Shown piece after piece: positions 27,299 through 35,324 of a DNA stretch of 58,642 bases. The stretch covers positions 1 to 58,642 of the forward strand of contig JAEUWD010000031.1 in NCBI GenBank assembly GCA_016786485.1. The letters run 5' to 3'. The DNA is from Bacteriovoracaceae bacterium (GTDB taxonomy: Bacteria > Bdellovibrionota > Bacteriovoracia > Bacteriovoracales > Bacteriovoracaceae). A program made the translations under genes and the position numbers. Numbering within the stretch: the first letter of the stretch is position 1; each line of letters starts with the position of its first letter. The notes under the pieces are model-generated. The model did not search any database, was not told where the DNA came from, and saw nothing but the letters and a program-made list of their open reading frames with translations.

Positions 27299-28002
27299 TT
27301 TCGCTTGTAAACGTGATTAACTGATTTTTTATCCATACTTCTAATATGAAGTAGGACTTCGTTCGTTTTCAGTTCGCTTGGAACGGTGAACTCATAATTA
27401 AATGGCACCATTTTGCGCGGACAGAAATTATCGGCATAAGTATTTTTAAGGATCGGTAATACCGAGTATGTATCCTTGCCGTTACTGACGTAAGTAATTT
27501 TATCCAATTGAAAGCAGTCACTTGGGTTATAGCCTTTTAAAAGAACCTTATTGGTTCCTGGAATTTCTTCCACATATTGAACGCGAGCGTAGGTATGATC
27601 ATCAGCGCTTGCAGAGTTTGAAAGATTGACGGTGAGTTTGGTGATGATTTCTTCTTCGAAGTCACTATTTACATAAATTTTATATTCGCCTGCTTCTAGA
27701 AAACCGAGTGAAACAACTTCAAGGAGTGGTCGCGCAATTTGCGGACATATTTCTCCGGTATTAGAATAATCAAGAACAGTCAGATTTATCCGTATCACAT
27801 TGCCATCAAAGACAACTTCAGTCTGTGGTGTCCGGTAACAAAGACTCGGATAAGTAGCGGCCAGAACAATTTCAGCATTGTCATTATGATCAAATCCGCG
27901 AGGAACATAAACCTGTTCAGCTTTTAATGGAACAAGTTTTGGGGTTTTTTGTGCAAAAACAGCACCAGAAAAAGTGAGAATAAAACCTAATAATAATGAC
28001 AT
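27295..28002 (-). CDS. Exported hypothetical protein downstream of alkaline phosphatase
   Basis: The 235-aa protein has a signal peptide (MSLLLGFILTFSGAVFAQ) and a beta-rich mature region with five cysteines. The family is not recognised. Its start is 9 bp after the alkaline phosphatase stop, so it is the third gene of a ZIP transporter/phosphatase operon. Confidence 0.6.
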   Translation of the reverse strand: MSLLLGFILTFSGAVFAQKTPKLVPLKAEQVYVPRGFDHNDNAEIVLAATYPSLCYRTPQTEVVFDGNVIRINLTVLDYSNTGEICPQIARPLLEVVSLGFLEAGEYKIYVNSDFEEEIITKLTVNLSNSASADDHTYARVQYVEEIPGTNKVLLKGYNPSDCFQLDKITYVSNGKDTYSVLPILKNTYADNFCPRKMVPFNYEFTVPSELKTNEVLLHIRSMDKKSVNHVYKRN

Positions 28003-28011
28003 AAATACCTC

Positions 28012-29274
28012 TTATAATTTTTTAGTAGCTTTAAAATTTTCTTCGTTGGTTGGTGAACTAAATTGTAACCCCATTGCTTTAAGTATTTTGTGTGGGATAT
28101 CAGTATTTTCTTGGTAGCCGTTAAAAAGGGTGGCCATCGGTCCACTGGCAAAAACTAAAACATCGCTGGCTGTATGCGAAGCCGACTCTTCGTAATAAAG
28201 GGATTTTTCTGGAGCAAGATTGCCTGTATTATTCGCTTGCGCTCCAGGTCCTGTGGCCCAAGCGACGATTTGTTGTTTTTTTAGTGTGAACAAAGCATCA
28301 CCTTTGGTTTCTTTTAATCCGGCGTGACCATTCAAGCTTAGTCCACCTGTTTCATGATCAGAAGTTGAGACAATCAAAGTTTGTGGCCCTGATTTTTCAA
28401 AAGCTATTTTGTAGGCTTCATCTAACGCGAGCGTTTCACTCACTTGTAATTTTAAATTATTTTCGTGTCCGGCATGATCAATGCGGCCAGCTTCGACAAT
28501 TAAAACGTAACCATTAGGATTTGTTTCTAGCGTTTTGATTCCCCAGAAAAGCATTTGTGACAGAGTCGGTTCTAGTCTTGAAATGCCATCGACACTTGCG
28601 CGATTTTTTTCGTATGTAAGATGAGAAGCATTGAAAAGCCCTAGCACTTTTAAATTTTTCTGACGGCGATCAATATTATTTAAGGCCTCGGCATTATCCA
28701 CATAGGTCCAGCCGTTCATTTTTAGATCTGCCATCAACTGAGGTTTTTTTTTGTTATTTATAAAATGATTACGTCCACCGCCTAAAAGAAATGTTAATTG
28801 AGACATTGGAAGTTGGGCGGCAATTTCATCTTCCATATCACGATCTTTCACATGAGCATAAAAACACGCTGGTGTCGCATGAGTCACTCGTGTCGTGGTG
28901 ATAATACCAACCGATTTTCCTGCCTTTACCGCCACATCGAGAATCGTTTCAAGTTCACGACTTTGCTTCTTAGGATCAAGCTTCGAGTCACTTAAACCAA
29001 TCGAACCGTTATACGTTTTTACTCCAGAAGCTAGTGCTGTTGCTGCCGCCGCTGAATCAGTAACGAAATCGTCACTGGAATAAGTTTTGGCCATCCCTAG
29101 ATTGCTAAAGCGCTCAAAGTTTAATTTACCCGAAGAACCCTGAGAATAAATTCTGGCCGCGGTAAGTGAGTTCGGGCCCATACCGTCTGCAATAAAATAA
29201 ATAGTATTTTTAGCATTCTGAGCGAAAAGATTTAGACTTAAAAATGTGAAGAAGAAAAACAAACAAGCTTTCAT
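28012..29274 (-). CDS. Alkaline phosphatase
   Basis: The 420-aa exported enzyme has a signal peptide (about residues 1-18) and FIADGMGPNSL, the first metal-binding aspartate. The nucleophile serine lies in TDSAAAATALASG (DSA motif). EAGRIDHAGHENN, STSDHETGG and SHTASDV provide the remaining zinc and magnesium ligands. This is the PhoA-type periplasmic phosphomonoesterase, which releases phosphate from organic esters. It lies 9 bp downstream of a ZIP-family metal transporter gene, which suggests linked metal supply. Confidence 0.93.
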   Translation of the reverse strand: MKACLFFFFTFLSLNLFAQNAKNTIYFIADGMGPNSLTAARIYSQGSSGKLNFERFSNLGMAKTYSSDDFVTDSAAAATALASGVKTYNGSIGLSDSKLDPKKQSRELETILDVAVKAGKSVGIITTTRVTHATPACFYAHVKDRDMEDEIAAQLPMSQLTFLLGGGRNHFINNKKKPQLMADLKMNGWTYVDNAEALNNIDRRQKNLKVLGLFNASHLTYEKNRASVDGISRLEPTLSQMLFWGIKTLETNPNGYVLIVEAGRIDHAGHENNLKLQVSETLALDEAYKIAFEKSGPQTLIVSTSDHETGGLSLNGHAGLKETKGDALFTLKKQQIVAWATGPGAQANNTGNLAPEKSLYYEESASHTASDVLVFASGPMATLFNGYQENTDIPHKILKAMGLQFSSPTNEENFKATKKL

Positions 29275-29283
29275 GGTTTTTCC

Positions 29284-30075
29284 TTAGCCAAGATAAACAT
29301 CTAGCACCATCATGACAATAAAACCTAACATAAGACCCATGGTGGCCTTATATTCATGACCATGACGATGAGATTCTGGGATAATTTCGTGACTGATAAC
29401 AAAAATCATCGCACCGGCAGCGAAGGCCAAGCCAAATGGCAATAAAGGCTCGGATAAATTAATCATAGCGTAACCCAGGACTGAGCCGATAGGTTCAACC
29501 AGACCGGTGAGCAGCGCAATCCATAACGAATAAGCGCGACTATATTTAAGGGTAATTAAACTAAGTGCGACGACGAGACCTTCCGGCATATTTTGAAGAC
29601 TAATTCCGATAATCAGCGCCACTGCTTCATTAATATTTTGTCCACCTACTGAAACACCGACGGCCAGACCTTCCGGAAAGTTATGTAGTGTAATCGCAAT
29701 AATAAATAACCAAATTCTCTTTACTTGAAATTGGTCGCTTCCTTCAGAGCCTTTAATGAAGTGCTCATGAGGAAAAAAGAGATCGCAAACACGTAACGCG
29801 ATAGCTCCACAAGCAACACCAAGAGCGATAACGATAATACTTACCAGTTTACTCGCATAAAGTGTCTCACCAATTTCAATCGCCGGATTTAAGAGCGAAA
29901 AACAACTGGCGGCCAACATGACTCCCGCCCCAAAACCCATCATTTGGTCTTGTAGCTTTTGTGAAATGCTTTTGACAAAGTAAATTGGGACTGCGCCAAG
30001 TCCAGTAGCAAAACCCGCTACCAAACTGCCTAAGAAGGCAAGTAGTAATCCGTTCATTGAGCTTAAGACTTCCAT
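29284..30075 (-). CDS. ZIP-family divalent metal (zinc) transporter
   Basis: The 263-aa protein with about eight membrane helices has the two ZIP metal-site motifs HNFPEGLAVG (about 131-140) and QNMPEGLVVA (about 161-170). It matches ZupT/gufA-type proteins. In the second motif the histidine is replaced by glutamine, as in many gufA-like members. It is the first gene of the operon with alkaline phosphatase, a zinc enzyme. Confidence 0.9.
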   Translation of the reverse strand: MEVLSSMNGLLLAFLGSLVAGFATGLGAVPIYFVKSISQKLQDQMMGFGAGVMLAASCFSLLNPAIEIGETLYASKLVSIIVIALGVACGAIALRVCDLFFPHEHFIKGSEGSDQFQVKRIWLFIIAITLHNFPEGLAVGVSVGGQNINEAVALIIGISLQNMPEGLVVALSLITLKYSRAYSLWIALLTGLVEPIGSVLGYAMINLSEPLLPFGLAFAAGAMIFVISHEIIPESHRHGHEYKATMGLMLGFIVMMVLDVYLG

Positions 30076-30157
30076 TTGTCACCCAAATTATTGTAGACAG
30101 AATTCAAATACTTAGGACAAACTATACACAAGAACTTTAAAAAGTGGAACGTTTTTA

Positions 30158-31294
30158 ATGAGTAATGAACGTAGTGTAGAAAAATTAAATTTTATCGATT
30201 TATTTTGTGGCTGTGGTGGTTTTTCACGCGGCTTAGAAATGGCAGGACATCAATGTTTACTAGGTGTGGATTTTGATTTAGATGCGACAAAAAGTTTTGC
30301 GCTTAATCATCCCAATGCTCAAGTGTATCATGGTGACATTCGTGGACTAACGACAGCTCAGATTAAAAAATTAATTAACATTAATGATATTGATATGGTT
30401 ATCGGTGGCCCTCCTTGCCAGGGATTTTCAACCGTTGGCCGTGGTGAAGTTGGTGATAAACGAAATCAGCTTTTCTTGGAGTTTGTTCGCATCGTAAAAT
30501 TAGTAAAACCTCGCGTAGTGATTATGGAAAACGTGACAGGTTTGGTAGCAAAGAAAAATCGCAAAATTCTTTTGGCGATTTTTAAAGAATTTGAAAGCCT
30601 TGGTTACAATATGGACGCACGCGTTCTTTCAGCTGAAGAGTACGGTGTCCCTGAGCGTCGTCGTCGCACTTTCTTAATGGGAATTAAAAATTTCTCAGAA
30701 CATCCTTTCCCAGAAATAAGTCACGGTGTACGCGGCTCAAAAAAATCAGCGACGGTGGGACAAGCTTTTAAAAATTTAAAATCATCTCAAGGTAAAATCT
30801 ATAATCACGACGTTTCGGCGGTACAAATTAAAAATGCTTTAGATCGTAAACGAATTGCAAAAATTCCTGAGGGGAAAGGTATTCGTTATGAAGCTGATGA
30901 AAAAGAATATTTTTCAGCTTCGTTAAAGTTAAAAGTTGATTGGAAGAAGTTACCAGAAAATCGTTTACGTCAAACTAAGTTTCAGCGTTTGGATCGCAAA
31001 AGCCCTTCGCCAACTATTTTAACTTCGCGTACAGCTTACTTTCATCCAACTGAAAATCGTTATCTGACAGCACGTGAGGCAGCTTCACTCCAAAGTTTTG
31101 ATGGTGACTTTCATTTTCAAGGCAGTTTAACCTCTATTTTTAGACAAATTGGAAATGCTGTTCCACCCATGTTAGCTAAAGCTATCGGAGAAAAAATAAA
31201 AAACTGCCGCTTTGAAAAAGCTCATTTTAAAAATTCCATGAAAAAAGAATTTTTACAAAATGCTTTTACATATCAACAATCAACCGTGATTTAA
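30158..31294 (+). CDS. DNA (cytosine-5) methyltransferase, orphan
   Basis: The 378-aa C5 methyltransferase has its motifs in order: [18 protein letters not shown] (motif I), [12 protein letters not shown] with catalytic Cys87 (motif IV), ENVTGLV (VI), RRRRTFLMG (VIII), and [16 protein letters not shown] (X). The target recognition region between VIII and IX is short. No restriction endonuclease gene is adjacent, so it is probably a solitary methylase acting in regulation, or protection against nucleases. The AmpG-like gene begins 7 bp downstream. Confidence 0.95.
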   Translation: MSNERSVEKLNFIDLFCGCGGFSRGLEMAGHQCLLGVDFDLDATKSFALNHPNAQVYHGDIRGLTTAQIKKLININDIDMVIGGPPCQGFSTVGRGEVGDKRNQLFLEFVRIVKLVKPRVVIMENVTGLVAKKNRKILLAIFKEFESLGYNMDARVLSAEEYGVPERRRRTFLMGIKNFSEHPFPEISHGVRGSKKSATVGQAFKNLKSSQGKIYNHDVSAVQIKNALDRKRIAKIPEGKGIRYEADEKEYFSASLKLKVDWKKLPENRLRQTKFQRLDRKSPSPTILTSRTAYFHPTENRYLTAREAASLQSFDGDFHFQGSLTSIFRQIGNAVPPMLAKAIGEKIKNCRFEKAHFKNSMKKEFLQNAFTYQQSTVI

Positions 31295-31301
31295 GGTCAA
31301 A

Positions 31302-32534
31302 GTGATTTCATCTTATTTGAAAGTTTTTTTCTCACGCAAAATGTTCATTACATTTTTAATGGGAATTTCTTCTGGTCTACCGTTATTACTAATGGGAAGT
31401 ACCTTTCAAGCTTGGATGAAAGAAAGCGAAGTTGAACTTAGCACGATTGGACTTTTTGCTTTAGTTGGATTGCCATATACACTAAAACCATTATGGGCCC
31501 CGCTTCTCGATCGATTCACTTTTTCTTTTCTCGGCCGACGTCGCGGTTGGATTTTTTCTTTTCAAGTGGCTTTGAGCATAAGTTTTTTTATTTTTGGTCA
31601 ACTTGATCCAATGAATAATTTATGGTTGATGGGATTACTTGCGCTTATTATTGCTTTCTTTAGTGCCAGTCAGGATATCGTTATCGATGCTTTCCGCCGC
31701 GAAAGTTTGGCCGACAACGAACTTGGCCTCGGTTCATCACTTTATGTGAGTGGTTATCGTGTTGCGATTTTAGTTTCGGGGGCGTTCGCGCTTTATATCT
31801 CAGAGTCACTCAGCTGGAGTATCGTTTACGGCATTATGGGAGCGATCATGGCGGTGCTCACCCTCGCAAGTTTATTTGCACAGACTGAAGATTCAACTAT
31901 TGTTCCACCAAAAAGTATTAAAGAGGCAATCATTGGCCCGCTGAAAGAATTTTTCACGCGTGGCGGGCTTCGCGATTCGATCATTATGTTAGCTTTTATT
32001 CTGCTTTATAAAATGGGCGATCAGATGGCGGCGCATATGACGGTGCCGTTTATTTTAGATTTAGGTTTTTCAAAAACTGATTATGCAGCTTATGTGAAAG
32101 TTTATGGCATTATTTCGATGCTAGTAGGGGGAATTTTAGGTGGTATTTTGATGGTTCGTCTTTCGATCACGCGTGCGCTGTGGATCTTTGGTTTCTTTCA
32201 AGCAATTTCAACCTTAGGTTTTTCATATCTCGCATTCAGCGGTCAAGACTATATGGTGTTAGCAATAGTCGTGGCGTTCGAAAATATCGCTTCTGGTTTA
32301 GGCACGACAGCGTATTCAGCTTACATGGCCAGTATCACCAATAAGAAGTTCACCGCTACTCAATATGCGCTCCTTACCAGTATCATGGGAGTTCCGAGAG
32401 TTTTTGCCGCTGCTCCAACCGGATTTATGGCCGAAGCTTTTGGCTGGAATATGTTCTTTGTGATTTGTACCTTGATTGCCATTCCAGGCATGCTACTGAT
32501 CTTTAAGATTTCAAAAGTTTCACAGAAAGTTTAA
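31302..32534 (+). CDS. AmpG-like MFS permease
   Basis: The 410-aa, about 12-helix transporter starts at GTG 31302, preceded by TTAAGG. The N-terminus (FLMGISSGLPLLLMGSTFQAWMKE), PYTLKPLWAPLLDR and SASQDIVIDAFRRE are the hallmark stretches of AmpG, which imports anhydromuropeptides from peptidoglycan. In a predator this could salvage prey wall fragments; in any bacterium it recycles its own. It is convergent with the ankyrin gene, overlapping by 15 bp. Confidence 0.85.
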   Translation: MISSYLKVFFSRKMFITFLMGISSGLPLLLMGSTFQAWMKESEVELSTIGLFALVGLPYTLKPLWAPLLDRFTFSFLGRRRGWIFSFQVALSISFFIFGQLDPMNNLWLMGLLALIIAFFSASQDIVIDAFRRESLADNELGLGSSLYVSGYRVAILVSGAFALYISESLSWSIVYGIMGAIMAVLTLASLFAQTEDSTIVPPKSIKEAIIGPLKEFFTRGGLRDSIIMLAFILLYKMGDQMAAHMTVPFILDLGFSKTDYAAYVKVYGIISMLVGGILGGILMVRLSITRALWIFGFFQAISTLGFSYLAFSGQDYMVLAIVVAFENIASGLGTTAYSAYMASITNKKFTATQYALLTSIMGVPRVFAAAPTGFMAEAFGWNMFFVICTLIAIPGMLLIFKISKVSQKV

Positions 32535-33506
32535 GCATAAACAACGACGTAAACTAATAATTCCCGGACCACAAATTCGTTCATCTTCAGTTTTACGTGT
32601 ATTTAATAATTTTACTAATTCTCTACGAAGCGCTTTATTTCCGTGTTCACACGCGTACCAACAAGCTTTTTTTCTTTCGCTATCTTTCATCCAGCGATCG
32701 ACACACTGATTGAGTAGCAAATCAACGGTTGAAGTTCGGCCATTAATTACGGCATGCATAAGAGCGGTTTGTTTATTAAGATCTCTTTGCTCTAAATTTA
32801 ATTGCGGATACTCAAGCAACATTTCAATCGCCTTATACGCTCCGGCCTTGGCCAAGAAAATAAGTGGTGTTTGGCCGCTGCCATCATAAGAGTTGATATC
32901 GGCACCAAACTCATCAATCAGTGTACGCGAAAATTGTAAACTCAATGGTTCGTGATGACTTTCTTCGAGTAGTGTCGTGAAGAGTAGGCGATCCACTTGG
33001 GATTTATTCATATCGGTATCATAGCTAAGGACAATATCCAGTAAGGCTTGATTTCGTTTTTCAAATGCAATTTTCAAGAAACGCTCATCAAAACGGTAAC
33101 CTGCCGTGAAGTCTAAGAATAAAAGCACCGTTTTATCATCTTCTTTAACGAAACTTCTTAAGATAAGTGTTTCACCTTTAGTTAAATCTTTTTTTGTATC
33201 GGCGCCAGCTTCCAGTAATACTCTTAAGATTTCTTCTTTTGTTTCCTTTGGAGCATATTGATAAGCGTGCGAAAGCAGAGTTTCTCTTTCAGCATGTCTT
33301 AAATCTAAGTATTGGTTAATTTTTGTATAATCTTGTAAGTAGGTTTTTAAATTTTCAACTTCACCAGCTTCAATTGTTTTTAAAAGTAAAAGTTCATCAA
33401 CGACCACGGTTACGACTGGAGGTTGAATGACCGTAGGTTCATTAGAGCTTTCTGGCTTTGAACAGCTCAACAATATCATGAATAAAAAAACAAAAAGAGA
33501 ACGCAT
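32520..33506 (-). CDS. Ankyrin-repeat lipoprotein
   Basis: The 328-aa protein starts at ATG 33506, giving MRSLFVFLFMILLSCS with a lipobox (LLSC, Cys15). The longer in-frame start 21 bp upstream would place Cys and Gly residues ahead of the signal. The mature region has ankyrin units: RETLLSHAYQYAP, GQTPLIFLAKAGAYKAIEMLL and KQTALMHAVINGRTSTVDLLL. Ankyrin stacks bind proteins; the partner is unknown. Probably attached to the outer or inner membrane on the periplasmic side. Confidence 0.8.
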   Translation of the reverse strand: MRSLFVFLFMILLSCSKPESSNEPTVIQPPVVTVVVDELLLLKTIEAGEVENLKTYLQDYTKINQYLDLRHAERETLLSHAYQYAPKETKEEILRVLLEAGADTKKDLTKGETLILRSFVKEDDKTVLLFLDFTAGYRFDERFLKIAFEKRNQALLDIVLSYDTDMNKSQVDRLLFTTLLEESHHEPLSLQFSRTLIDEFGADINSYDGSGQTPLIFLAKAGAYKAIEMLLEYPQLNLEQRDLNKQTALMHAVINGRTSTVDLLLNQCVDRWMKDSERKKACWYACEHGNKALRRELVKLLNTRKTEDERICGPGIISLRRCLCLNFL

Positions 33507-33634
33507 TTTTCCACCACAAACTGTCAAAGTTATAGACGGCCGTCACCGTACGCGCTCGTTAAAAGAGTCGTATGGATGAAAACAGCTATTTACTGAGGAT
33601 AAATTGCAATGGGTATGCCAAGGCGAAAAAAAAG

Positions 33635-33656
33635 GACGGGCCTAAGTGCCCGTCCT
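33635..33656 (-). terminator. Intrinsic terminator of the 33672 lipoprotein gene
   Basis: The stem GGACGGGC/GCCCGTCC has a six-base loop and is followed on the minus strand by eight Ts. Confidence 0.9.
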
Positions 33657-33671
33657 GCGATACGCATCTTT

Positions 33672-34319
33672 TTAGAAACGAGATTTTGGATTCTTTTTAC
33701 TTAATTCAATCACTTTTTTCAGGTCTTTTTTAACTTCGCTTGAAATATTTAACAGAAGTAAAATCCCTGAGTTATCACCCTGCTCATCGACACCCACAAG
33801 CGAGATATTTCCCATGTATTTTCCATTCATATACAGACGTTGAGTGAAAATGGCCTGAACATTGAGTCTAAATGGCGTAAAGAAACCAAAAACTTTTTTG
33901 CTGAGATAGAAAGTTGTGTCCAAGAAGTCTGGTACATTCACTGCTACCGCCGGAAGTGTACCTCCCACAATACCTGGTAGAGGACGTCCACCTGGTAGAC
34001 TTTCTGGATTCACAAATTCAAAGTTACCGTTTTCGATATCATCGAAATCAATAACTGCTTGAAAAAATGTTCCGCCGCTAAATTGTGCTGGCGTTAATTC
34101 TAAAGAAGAATTTTGCAGCTTAGGAATCGGAACTCGTATACCTTGGTTGATGGCCAGGGTTTCAAATTCCATTGAAATAAGAACTGCACCGTTTTGTACG
34201 TTAAAGAAAGGACCTTTAACACCAGGAATCACTGGTACATCTGGTTGTTTCCCGCAAGACGTCATGCCTACAATGGCCAACACCACTAGCAGAGAACTGA
34301 TTTTTTTCATGATACTCAT
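33672..34319 (-). CDS. Hypothetical lipoprotein
   Basis: The 215-aa protein starts at the ATG at 34319, which has GAGGT at ideal spacing; upstream in-frame codons to 34592 form an implausible leader. MSIMKKISSLLVVLAIVGMTSCG carries a lipobox (MTSC). The mature part is beta-rich with strands FFQAVIDFDDI and FTPFRLNVQAIF. No family is recognised. Confidence 0.7.
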   Translation of the reverse strand: MSIMKKISSLLVVLAIVGMTSCGKQPDVPVIPGVKGPFFNVQNGAVLISMEFETLAINQGIRVPIPKLQNSSLELTPAQFSGGTFFQAVIDFDDIENGNFEFVNPESLPGGRPLPGIVGGTLPAVAVNVPDFLDTTFYLSKKVFGFFTPFRLNVQAIFTQRLYMNGKYMGNISLVGVDEQGDNSGILLLLNISSEVKKDLKKVIELSKKNPKSRF

Positions 34320-34511
34320 CTTCCACCTCGTTTTGAGAATATGCTCCCGAATGCTTACATTCATTCTCGGTACGATCGTATCAAACTCAATGCTAGATTG
34401 CTTCTTAGCGATTTTCTGGCAAATTTTTCCATCATGAGTGAGTAGGTGCCCGATATGAATGGTCGGACATGTTTTCGTGACTTCGATTGAAGCTAGAGGC
34501 ATAATAAAAAA

Positions 34512-35324
34512 ATGAGCACTGGATACATTAGAAAAATGAGAACGAGTTTGTTGGACGGCAAGAACGTGAATTATGAATTCGTTCTGGCCCAAGATGGCGT
34601 TGAAAAATATCTTCCACTCAACGCGAGCATCGGTAAAAAAATAACTTTAAAATCTCACCAAGTTTATGAGTGTCTCAATTGCCAGAAGCAAGGTGCAAAA
34701 TCTTACGGGCAAGGTTATTGCTTTGATTGTTTTTCGAAACTCGCTGAATGCGATATGTGCATTGTTAAACCTGAGCTTTGTCATTACGACGCGGGTACTT
34801 GCCGTGAACCTCGCTGGGCCGAACGTTATTGCATGAAACCGCATATTGTTTATTTGGCCAACTCCTCAGGACTTAAAGTTGGGATCACACGTGAACAACA
34901 AATTCCTACACGATGGCTCGATCAAGGTGCTGTTCAAGCTCTTCCGATTTTAAAAGTGGAGACTCGGTACCTTTCTGGTGTGATGGAAAAAGCACTGGCA
35001 CAGGTTATGAGTGATAAAACCAATTGGCGTGAATTATTAAAGAATGAAGGTTCAAACCTTAATATGATCGAAGAACGTGAAAAAGTTCTACCTCTTTTAA
35101 AACCTTTGATTGAACAATACGGTGCTGAAATTCTTGCCAGTGATGCCGTGAGCTTCCAATATCCTGTCAGCCAATTTCCAGAAAAAATTCAAAGTATCGA
35201 TTTGGATAAAACGCCCGAGCAATCAGGTGTTCTCTTAGGGATTAAAGGGCAATATCTTATTTTTGATAATGGCGTTCTGAATGTTCGCAAATATACTAGT
35301 TTAAAAATGGAAATAAATTTATGA
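34512..35324 (+). CDS. DUF2797 family zinc-ribbon protein
   Basis: The 270-aa cytoplasmic protein has a cysteine-rich block (ECLNCQKQGAKSYGQGYC, with further CxxC and CxxxxC pairs around residues 55-105) and a GIY-YIG-like core: IVYLANSSGLKVGITREQQI, then TRWLDQGA. This is the layout of DUF2797 proteins, whose function is unknown although the fold suggests nucleic-acid binding or cleavage. It overlaps the aminopeptidase start by 4 bp (ATGA), so the two are translationally coupled. Confidence 0.8.
   Translation: MSTGYIRKMRTSLLDGKNVNYEFVLAQDGVEKYLPLNASIGKKITLKSHQVYECLNCQKQGAKSYGQGYCFDCFSKLAECDMCIVKPELCHYDAGTCREPRWAERYCMKPHIVYLANSSGLKVGITREQQIPTRWLDQGAVQALPILKVETRYLSGVMEKALAQVMSDKTNWRELLKNEGSNLNMIEEREKVLPLLKPLIEQYGAEILASDAVSFQYPVSQFPEKIQSIDLDKTPEQSGVLLGIKGQYLIFDNGVLNVRKYTSLKMEINL

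Noticed and set aside
33571-33671. Short plus-strand frames before the 33672 gene
   Set aside because: They run through the intrinsic terminator and have no family resemblance.
34320-34592. N-terminal extension of the 33672 lipoprotein
   Set aside because: It would bury the lipoprotein signal after about 90 residues and overlap the divergent gene; the internal ATG has a good ribosome site.
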